DNA from: Planctomycetota bacterium
Lineage (GTDB): Bacteria > Planctomycetota > UBA8108
Length of the DNA stretch: 6,991 nt
Assembly (NCBI GenBank): GCA_016928605.1
Contig: JAFGKN010000280.1
Coordinates: forward strand, 1-6,991
Direction: 5' to 3'
Shown: piece after piece, positions 1 to 5,304 of the stretch
How the letters are laid out: each line of letters opens with the position of its first letter
Position numbering within the stretch: position 1 is the first letter of the stretch
Made by a program: the position numbers and the translations under genes
The notes under the pieces: generated by a model
What the model was told of the DNA's origin: nothing
The model's database searches: none
The model's input: the letters and a program-made list of their open reading frames with translations, nothing else

Positions 1-983
1 CCGCGCTTCTTGTCCCGGGTCATCGCGGAGAGGATACGTCGAGCGGAGACTCCCCTCAAGTCCCCGGGAAGGCCGTAGGCGGCCAGCACCTCGCGGATCC
101 GGCCCGCCGTTCCCGCCGTGGTGACTCCAAGGCGCTCTCCCAGGCGCGCAGCGAAGACCATGCCCACGGCCACCGCCTCGCCGTGGAGAAGCCCCCCATA
201 TCCCTGAGCCGCCTCTATGCCGTGCGCGAGCGTATGACCGAAGTTGAGAATCATGCGCAGGCCGCCCTCCCTCTCGTCCGCCTCCACCACGTCCGCCTTG
301 ATCCGGACGCACCGCGCGATCACGCCGGCGAGGGGGCGCTCCTCGGCGGCGAGGAGAGAATCGCGCTGCCGCTCGATCCTCCGGAAGAAGCGCGGGTCGC
401 GGATGGCCGCCGTCTTCACGATCTCCGCCCAGCCGGCGCTCACCTCGCGCCGGGGCAGCGTCCGGAGCAGGTCGAGGTCCAGGAACACGGCGCGCGGCTG
501 GTGGAAGGCGCCGACGAGGTTCTTGCCCTCGGGGATATTGATGCCGGTCTTGCCTCCGACGCTCGAGTCGACCATCGCGAGGAGCGTCGTCGGCGCCTGC
601 ACGAAGTCGATGCCGCGCAGAGTGCTCGCGGCCGCGAAGCCGGTGATATCTCCGACCACTCCCCCGCCGAACGCGATGAAGCACGAGGAGCGGTCCACTC
701 CGCCGCGGACGGCCTCGCGCCAGAGATCCTCGAGATGGCGGATGCTCTTGGAACCTTCGCCGGAGGGGAGGATCGTGCGCGACCAGGGAATCCCGAGCCG
801 CCTCAGCAATCCTTCGAGACGCGCGCCGTGCAGCCGCCAGACACGCCGGTCCGAGACCACGTGAAGCCGCGACGGCGCGCGGGGGCGCGCGCGGGAGAGA
901 TGGGGCACGATCGCATCGAGAGCGCCGGCGCCGATCAGAGCCGGGTACGTGCCGCCAGGAGCGCGCAGGATCAACCGTTTCAT
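1..983 (-). CDS. aroB: 3-dehydroquinate synthase, C-terminus cut off by window edge
   Basis: Cytoplasmic NAD- and metal-dependent enzyme that converts DAHP to 3-dehydroquinate, the second step of the shikimate pathway. My translation gives 327 residues with no stop; the family is usually about 350-370 aa, so roughly 30 residues are missing. Visible motifs: SGEGSKS (74-80) and GGGVVGDITGF (106-116) of the NAD-binding part, MVDSSVGGKTG (137-147), EGKN (152-155), AEIVK with metal ligand E187, NFGHT with H250, and LHGEA with H267. The 187/250/267 spacing equals that of E. coli E184/H247/H264. The ATG start at 983 has GGAG (991-994) seven bases upstream and lies 22 bp after the preceding gene's stop, so it is likely cotranscribed with it. 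Cyclitol synthases such as 2-deoxy-scyllo-inosose synthase share the fold, but there is no secondary-metabolite context, so AroB is by far the likelier call. Confidence 0.95.
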   Translation of the reverse strand, partial: MKRLILRAPGGTYPALIGAGALDAIVPHLSRARPRAPSRLHVVSDRRVWRLHGARLEGLLRRLGIPWSRTILPSGEGSKSIRHLEDLWREAVRGGVDRSSCFIAFGGGVVGDITGFAAASTLRGIDFVQAPTTLLAMVDSSVGGKTGINIPEGKNLVGAFHQPRAVFLDLDLLRTLPRREVSAGWAEIVKTAAIRDPRFFRRIERQRDSLLAAEERPLAGVIARCVRIKADVVEADEREGGLRMILNFGHTLAHGIEAAQGYGGLLHGEAVAVGMVFAARLGERLGVTTAGTAGRIREVLAAYGLPGDLRGVSARRILSAMTRDKKR

Positions 984-1005
984 GAGAGATCTCCGCAGCC
1001 GCCGA

Positions 1006-2142
1006 TCAGGATGGGGACTCGCCGGTGGGATTGCCGGAGGACTCGCCAGAGGCGGCTCCGGAGGACTCGGGGGGGCGCTCAACCGTGGGCGGCTCGGGAG
1101 GCTCGCCGGAGGGCGCGCGGGCGTGCTCGCCGGACGGAGGGGACGCGGCGCCGGCGGAGCCGCCCTCTGGCTCCGGCCGGTTTCGGCGGAGGATGGTCCG
1201 CTGGCGCGCCGCCGCGAGCCGCGCATCGTAGGACCGCTGGGTCCACTGGCTGACCGCCAGGATCACCAGCGCGGCGATCGCGACGAGGACCATGACCAAG
1301 GTGAAGAGGAGCTTCCAGTCGCGATTCCCGGCGGCGATGACCGGCGGCAGGACCTCGAGCTCCCCGCTCACCACAAGGGGGATCCTCGCCTCTTGCGGCT
1401 CGCCCTGAAGGTTCACCTCGTAGGTGTAGAGCTGGCAGAAGAGCCCGCGGACGACGACCCCATCGCGGTGCGAGAAGGTCCTCGTCTTCTTCCAGGTGCT
1501 CACGAGGAAGAGTTTTCCCTCGTGGAGCACCAGCGCCCGGTAGGCCAGCGGCACGCCGGCCGGATTGGGCGACGGGAAGAGGATCTGCCTGTCGGCGGTG
1601 ACGGGATCGTCCGCCGGCACCCGAGAGTGGAGGTTTCCGGCGATCTCGACGAGCTTTCCCCGGTAGAGATTCGGCTTCTTCACCAGGAGCTCCCAGACGT
1701 TGTCGCCCCTGCGGGTGCTCAGCTCGGGCTTGGAGGAGATCAGCTCCTCTCCACCGGCGCGGAGCTTGTGAAACAGGTAGAGAACGGCGTCCACATCGAG
1801 CTCCCGACGAGCCTCCTGCGCCGCCGCCGCGTAGAGGACCTCCGGCTTCTCCTCGAAGGGCTCCGGCTCGACCGGCGCCGTCGCCACGTCGACCTCGAGG
1901 ATCTCCTCGCCGCCGAGGTCATCAACGCCAGGAAGCTCGACGCCGGGCTCCGGCTCCGGAGTCGCCGCGGGGGGCGCCGACGGAACCACCGGCGCTCCAG
2001 CGTCCTTGCCGAGCTGGTTCACGATGACCACGAGCAGGCCGACGACCATCACCAGCACGACGATCTGGAACATGAGCTGCTTCTTGAGGCCGCTCGGAAC
2101 CCCCTTCTGGGGCCGTCGGAAACTGCTCTTCCCGAAGAACAT
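1006..2142 (-). CDS. uncharacterised two-helix membrane protein with Pro/Glu linker and low-complexity tail
   Basis: I do not recognise a named family. The 378 residues show a basic N-terminus (K5, R9, R10, K13, K20, K21), a strongly hydrophobic helix at about 24-43, and a Pro/Ala/Glu-rich linker at about 47-100. Next comes a folded, probably beta-rich region at about 115-268, a second helix at about 278-298, a basic stretch (303-322), then a Ser/Gly/Pro/Glu tail (323-378). Positive charges flanking both helices suggest both ends are cytoplasmic and residues 44-277 are extracytoplasmic. The middle has two similar-looking halves, YRGKLVEIAGNL (160-171) and DGVVVRGLF (227-235), which recall OB-like or duplicated beta domains in planctomycete-type hypothetical proteins; this is an impression, not a search result. 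The ATG at 2142 is the only ATG/GTG/TTG in frame after the lpxB stop, and its Shine-Dalgarno is weak. Position between lpxB and aroB suggests cotranscription but does not reveal function. Confidence 0.85.
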   Translation of the reverse strand: MFFGKSSFRRPQKGVPSGLKKQLMFQIVVLVMVVGLLVVIVNQLGKDAGAPVVPSAPPAATPEPEPGVELPGVDDLGGEEILEVDVATAPVEPEPFEEKPEVLYAAAAQEARRELDVDAVLYLFHKLRAGGEELISSKPELSTRRGDNVWELLVKKPNLYRGKLVEIAGNLHSRVPADDPVTADRQILFPSPNPAGVPLAYRALVLHEGKLFLVSTWKKTRTFSHRDGVVVRGLFCQLYTYEVNLQGEPQEARIPLVVSGELEVLPPVIAAGNRDWKLLFTLVMVLVAIAALVILAVSQWTQRSYDARLAAARQRTILRRNRPEPEGGSAGAASPPSGEHARAPSGEPPEPPTVERPPESSGAASGESSGNPTGESPS

Positions 2143-2178
2143 GATCTGCCGGGTGGATCCGTGGAAACCGGAGTCGAG

Positions 2179-2212
2179 GTCCCCGGCGGCGACACTCGCC
2201 GCGGCGCGGACC
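2179..2212 (-). other. GC-rich hairpin in the lpxB-membrane protein gap
   Basis: Read on the minus strand, GCGGCGA pairs perfectly with TCGCCGC around a GTG loop. The stem is extended below by CC/GG and GGTCC/GGACC, with a one-base bulge on one side and a three-base bulge on the other, about 14 pairs in all. No U-tract follows, so it is not a standard intrinsic terminator. It sits in the 81-bp gap between lpxB and the membrane protein gene and could act as an mRNA stabiliser or processing element, or be a chance product of high GC. Confidence 0.4.
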
Positions 2213-2223
2213 GCGAACGGCCA

Positions 2224-3486
2224 CTATTCTGCCCCGGCGGGCCCGGATCCACCAGATGCAATCCGCGACGGGCCTCGAGCATCCCCGGCGGGCGGCTCTG
2301 CCGAGCGCTCCTGCAGAAACTCGAGGAGCTCGCCGGCGGCCTGATCGGTGCCGCCGGGCCGGAAGACGCTCCCCTGCAGGCGGCGCAGGCGCTCGACGGC
2401 GCGCCTGCGCGCGGGGCCGTCCTCGATCAGCTCCCGGACCTGCCCCGCCAGCTCCGGCGCCGGATCGCCGGCGAAGAGCTCCTCGACGACCGTCGGCCCA
2501 CCGTCTCCCCCGGCGAGCCCCAGGATGTTCGGAAGGGCGATGAAGGGAGTGACGGAGAGCAGGCGGAAGAGGAGCAGCCCCAGCCGGCTGGTCCGGTAGA
2601 GAACCAGCATGGGCTTCTCGAAGTAGGCCAGCTCGAGCGAGGCCGTGCCCGAAGCCACCACCGCGAAGTCGCAGGCCATCATCAGCGGATGGGCGTCCCC
2701 CATCACGATGTCCACCCGCAGGTCGACGTCCCGGAGAGCCTCCTCGATGAGCGGGAAGAACTCATCCTCGCAGCAGGAGACCATCACCCTGCAGCTTCCG
2801 GGCGCTGGAGAGCCGGCGGCGATCACCCGGCAGAAGATCCGTGTGAGCCCGGCGATCTCCTGGACGCGGCTGCCCGGGAAGAGGCCGAGAAGCTTCTCCC
2901 CGGGCTTCACCCCGCGCTCCTCGCGCAGGCGTTCGCCATCGGCGCGCGACCACCGGCCGAGCTCGTCCGCCAGCGGGTGCCCCGAATAGCGCACCGGAAC
3001 GCCTTTGCCTCCGTAGAGATCGACCTCGAAGGGCAGGATCGGCAGGAGGAGATCCGTCCAGCGCAGGATCTTTCCCAGCCGCCACGGAGCCCAGGCCCAG
3101 ATCTGAGGGCAGACGTAGTAGACCACCGGCACCCCCCTCCAGCGGGCGAGCCGCGCGAGGAGGAAATTGAGCCCCGGGGAGTCGATCAGCACCACGGCGG
3201 AGGGCCTTCGCTCCGCGAGGGTCTCGTCGAAGCGCCTGAGGACGTTGAAGTAGCGGCGGAGATGCCTGAGGAAGCCGAAGACCATGGAGCCGGCGCCGGT
3301 CAGGTCCTCGATGATCTCACAGCCCGCCCGGCGCATCGATTCGCCCCCGAAGCCGAGGCACGCGAGGCCCGGCCGGCGGGCGCGGACGGCCCGCACCAGC
3401 TCCGCGCCGTGGGCGTCGCTGGAGGCCTCGGCGGCGACCAGGAGCAGCGAGGCGGGAGCTGGAGAATCTCGATCCGGGGAGCTCAA
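2224..3486 (-). CDS. lpxB: lipid-A-disaccharide synthase (GT19)
   Basis: Inner-membrane-associated glycosyltransferase that joins UDP-2,3-diacylglucosamine to lipid X, giving the lipid A disaccharide and UDP. It is 420 aa; E. coli LpxB is 382, the excess being mostly a disordered-looking Gly/Pro/Ser/Ala tail after about residue 392. The N-terminal family loop reads AEASSD (19-24), unlike the usual GEASGD. Other motifs: LIDSPGLN (100-107) with D102 matching catalytic D98 of E. coli, PQIWAWAPWR (127-136), GHPLADE (169-175), PGSR (204-207), VASGTASLE (277-285) and LPN (318-320). The start is TTG at 3486: an in-frame stop at 3523-3525 and the absence of any ATG or GTG between leave no alternative, and AGAGG lies five bases upstream. 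First gene of the leftward unit lpxB-membrane protein-aroB; divergent from folC. It is not next to lpxA, fabZ or lpxD within this window. Confidence 0.95.
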   Translation of the reverse strand: MSSPDRDSPAPASLLLVAAEASSDAHGAELVRAVRARRPGLACLGFGGESMRRAGCEIIEDLTGAGSMVFGFLRHLRRYFNVLRRFDETLAERRPSAVVLIDSPGLNFLLARLARWRGVPVVYYVCPQIWAWAPWRLGKILRWTDLLLPILPFEVDLYGGKGVPVRYSGHPLADELGRWSRADGERLREERGVKPGEKLLGLFPGSRVQEIAGLTRIFCRVIAAGSPAPGSCRVMVSCCEDEFFPLIEEALRDVDLRVDIVMGDAHPLMMACDFAVVASGTASLELAYFEKPMLVLYRTSRLGLLLFRLLSVTPFIALPNILGLAGGDGGPTVVEELFAGDPAPELAGQVRELIEDGPARRRAVERLRRLQGSVFRPGGTDQAAGELLEFLQERSAEPPAGDARGPSRIASGGSGPAGAE

Positions 3487-3496
3487 GAGTACCTCT
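3487..3496 (-). promoter_or_regulatory. ribosome binding site for the TTG start of lpxB
   Basis: Minus-strand AGAGG (3492-3496), part of GAAGAGGT, is followed by a five-base spacer and then TTG at 3486. It decides the start, since no ATG or GTG is available in frame back to the stop at 3523-3525. Confidence 0.65.
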
Positions 3497-3563
3497 TCGA
3501 CCTCGGTGGATCCGGCAGGCCGTCAGCCTCCAGCCCGCCGGTGGCGGTCCGCGCCGGGGTGTG

Positions 3564-3592
3564 ATCATACAACGGCCCCCACCCCGCGGCAA
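3564..3592 (-). promoter_or_regulatory. sigma70-like promoter for lpxB
   Basis: On the minus strand, TTGCCG (3587-3592, 4/6 to TTGACA) is separated by exactly 17 bp from TATGAT (3564-3569, 5/6 to TATAAT). Transcription would begin near 3557, giving a leader of about 70 nt before the lpxB TTG. It is an AT-containing island in an otherwise GC-rich gap. Sigma specificity in this organism is unknown, so the call rests on consensus match only. Confidence 0.5.
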
Positions 3593-3624
3593 AACCTCCC
3601 CGGCGGCCGGCCGGATGTGACTGC

Positions 3625-3648
3625 GGCGGCTTGGGCGGCTTGGGCGGC
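3625..3648. repeat. short tandem repeat, 9-bp unit
   Basis: GGCGGCTTG occurs twice in tandem (3625-3633, 3634-3642), followed by a partial third copy GGCGGC (3643-3648). It lies between the divergent lpxB and folC promoter candidates. Probably simple slippage in GC-rich DNA; a protein-binding role is possible but unsupported. Confidence 0.5.
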
Positions 3649-3680
3649 ATCGCCTGCCGGTCGACCGCCGCGGCGGGGGC

Positions 3681-3709
3681 TTGCCCGGCGCCGTTCCTTC
3701 GCGTATCGT
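3681..3709 (+). promoter_or_regulatory. possible sigma70-like promoter for folC
   Basis: TTGCCC (3681-3686, 4/6) and TATCGT (3704-3709, 4/6) are separated by 17 bp. A transcript from about 3716 would have a leader of roughly 43 nt before the ATG at 3759, which fits the downstream start. The match is weaker than the lpxB promoter and could be chance. Confidence 0.3.
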
Positions 3710-3748
3710 CCTGCGCCGGATGTCCGCGTGGCTTCTCCCGAGCGCAGC

Positions 3749-3752
3749 GAGG
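3749..3752 (+). promoter_or_regulatory. ribosome binding site that sets the folC start
   Basis: GAGG is followed by a six-base spacer before the ATG at 3759. The other in-frame candidates, TTG at 3681 and ATG at 3720, show no comparable Shine-Dalgarno, and the family's homology begins just after the 3759 methionine. Confidence 0.55.
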
Positions 3753-3758
3753 CCATCG

Positions 3759-5066
3759 ATGCCGCCGATCCGCGACTACCAAGGGTTCCTGAAATTCCTC
3801 GGCCAGTTCACCAACTACGAGAGGCGGCGCTTCATCCGCTACGACATCAAGACCTTCTGCCTGGAGAGGATGCGCGACCTGTCGAAGCGGTTCGGAGATC
3901 CCCACCTCGCCCGGCCCGCGATCCACGTCGCGGGCACCAAGGGCAAGGGCTCGACGGTGCTGATGCTCGAGGCCCTTCTGGCCGAGGAGGGCTTGTCCGC
4001 CGGCGCGTATACCTCGCCGCACGTCGAGGATCTGACCGAGAGGATCCGCATCGGCGGCCGTCCGATCGGCCCCGAGGAGATCTCCTCCCTGGCCGAGTCG
4101 ATCCGCCCGCGCCTGGATCGGATCGCGGTCGACGAGCCAGATCTCTTCCCGACCTTCTTCGAGCTGCTCACCCTCCTGGCGATGCTCCAGTTCGCGCAGT
4201 GCGGCGTCGACTGGGCGATCTACGAGGTGGGTCTGGGAGGCCGTCTCGATGCCACGAACATCCTGCAGCCCCGGCTCGCGGCGATCACCAGCATCGGGCT
4301 GGAGCACACGCAGCAGCTCGGCGACACCGTCGAGCAGATCGCTCGCGAGAAGGGCGGGATCATCAAGGAGCGCGTCCCGCTCGTGCGGGGAGACCTGCCC
4401 CCCGGCGCGGCGCGCGTCATCGACGAGATCTGCGCTGCGCGCGAGGTGGAGGTCTTGCCGCCGGTCCGCGTAGAGCGCGGCTCGACCGGCGGCCGGATCG
4501 CGGTGGAGGGGCTGGATCCCTCGCTGCCCGCCGGCCCCGTGCGCGGTCCCGCCCTCCGGGCCAACCTGGGCATCGCCCTCGCTCTTCACCGCCTCGTCCT
4601 GGCCGAGCAGGGCCGCTCCGCGTCCCCCGCGCGGGTGGCGGCGGCCGTGGAGCGGCTCGTCCTCCCTGGACGCGTCGAGATCTTCCCCGGCGATCCGCTC
4701 CTCGTGATCGACGGAGCCCACACGGAAGAGTCCTTCGTCGCCCTCCGCGACACCCTGTCGGAGCTCGAGGTGGAGACTCCGCGCGTCGCCGTGCTCTCCC
4801 TGGCGAGCGACAAGCGGGCGGATGCGATCCTCCCCCTCGTGCGCCAGATCGCGGACACCGTCTACCTCACGCGGGCCGACCCGGTGCGCTCCCGCGATCC
4901 GCTCGAGCTGCGGAGCCTCCTCGGCGGTGGCATCGTCTGCGAACCACCCGCCGAGGCGTTCCGGCGCGCGATCGACCACGGCCGGCCCGTCGTCGCCTGC
5001 GGATCGATGTACCTGGCCGGCACGCTGCGCCCCCTCGCCCACCGACGGCCGATCCCGGCGGGCTAA
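3759..5066 (+). CDS. folC: folylpolyglutamate synthase / dihydrofolate synthase
   Basis: Cytoplasmic ATP-dependent ligase of the Mur ligase superfamily that adds glutamate to folates (FPGS) and, in most bacteria, to dihydropteroate (DHFS). It is 435 aa from the chosen ATG, within the usual 420-450 range. Motifs: P-loop GTKGKGS (59-65), TSPH (85-88) followed by ERIRIGG, EVGLGGRLDATN (156-167), SIGLEHT (178-184), EKGGIIK (197-203), RANLGIA (267-273), LPGRVEIF (302-309), and DGAHT (318-322) in the C-terminal ligase domain. Most bacterial FolC proteins have DGAHN here; DGAHT is known from eukaryotic FPGS and some bacterial homologues. ATP and folate-binding signatures are intact, so the gene looks functional; whether it has both activities cannot be read from sequence. 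Starts at 3681 (TTG) or 3720 (ATG) would add 39 or 13 residues lacking family similarity. Transcribed alone, divergent from lpxB and convergent with clpC. Confidence 0.95.
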   Translation: MPPIRDYQGFLKFLGQFTNYERRRFIRYDIKTFCLERMRDLSKRFGDPHLARPAIHVAGTKGKGSTVLMLEALLAEEGLSAGAYTSPHVEDLTERIRIGGRPIGPEEISSLAESIRPRLDRIAVDEPDLFPTFFELLTLLAMLQFAQCGVDWAIYEVGLGGRLDATNILQPRLAAITSIGLEHTQQLGDTVEQIAREKGGIIKERVPLVRGDLPPGAARVIDEICAAREVEVLPPVRVERGSTGGRIAVEGLDPSLPAGPVRGPALRANLGIALALHRLVLAEQGRSASPARVAAAVERLVLPGRVEIFPGDPLLVIDGAHTEESFVALRDTLSELEVETPRVAVLSLASDKRADAILPLVRQIADTVYLTRADPVRSRDPLELRSLLGGGIVCEPPAEAFRRAIDHGRPVVACGSMYLAGTLRPLAHRRPIPAG

Positions 5067-5078
5067 AAGCCTTCCATG

Positions 5079-5103
5079 AAAAGGCCCCTGGATGTCAAGG
5101 GCC
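5079..5103 (-). terminator. intrinsic terminator candidate for the clpC transcript
   Basis: On the minus strand GGCCCTTG pairs with CAGGGGCC (eight pairs, one G-U) around a five-base loop and is followed directly by TTTT (5082-5079). On the plus strand one of the pairs becomes a C-A mismatch and no T-run follows, so it acts leftward. It would end the clpC transcript about 200 nt after its stop codon and just before it enters folC antisense. The U-tract is short, so strength is uncertain. Confidence 0.5.
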
Positions 5104-5304
5104 GACGTGGCGGCCCGCGCTTGGACGAGCGGGCGAGGCCCCAGCCTCTCGCAATGTGCCGGCGGAGCGCCAGCGGCCAGAGCGTCCGTTGCGCCAGGGG
5201 CAAGCCAGGCGAAGCGGAGCCAGCCACGGCGGGAAGCCGAAGGCCGCGGCGCGGAGTGAGCCCCCACGAGCTCGGCGCCGCCCCGCGCCGAGCGCCTCTC
5301 GGCG
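5104..5304 (-). other. hairpin-rich convergent intergenic region; possible long clpC 3' UTR, small RNA or repeat
   Basis: No credible gene. The stretch is packed with short inverted repeats: GCCCGC/GCGGGC (5113-5118 with 5129-5134), GAGGC/GCCTC (5135-5139 with 5144-5148), GCC-GAA-GGC (5236-5244), and the overlapping pairs at 5271-5304. One strand is purine-rich over about 5200-5260 and the composition differs from the neighbouring coding DNA. With the terminator candidate at its left end it could be a structured 3' UTR of clpC or a 3'-derived small RNA; it could also be one copy of a dispersed REP-like element. No known RNA family was recognised. Confidence 0.35.
5271..5304. repeat. two mutually exclusive hairpins abutting the clpC stop
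   Basis: CTCGGCGC (5271-5278) pairs perfectly with GCGCCGAG (5285-5292) around a six-base loop. The same CGCCGAG (5286-5292) also pairs perfectly with CTCGGCG (5298-5304) around a five-base loop. Only one can form at a time. The second starts immediately after the clpC stop codon (5305-5307). Neither is followed by a U-tract. Confidence 0.6.

Noticed and set aside
183..1253. 356-codon plus-strand open frame opposite aroB
   Set aside because: The minus strand encodes AroB with all metal ligands and NAD motifs; the plus-strand product is an Arg/Ala-rich shadow.
949..3564. 871-codon open frame on the plus strand, opposite lpxB and the membrane protein gene
   Set aside because: It lies in exact codon register opposite both genes, so stops arise only where they use TTA, CTA or TCA codons, which GC-rich genes avoid. 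Its translation is Arg/Gly/Asp-rich and has no recognisable domain, whereas the minus-strand LpxB is unmistakable.
3565..3756. 63-codon minus-strand open frame upstream of lpxB
   Set aside because: It spans the divergent promoter region and the folC ribosome binding site, and its Arg/Ala/Gly-rich product has no family features.
5069..5085. Plus-strand hairpin GCCTT/AAGGC right after the folC stop as a folC terminator
   Set aside because: Only five pairs with a seven-base loop and no following T-run, so it is not a credible intrinsic terminator.
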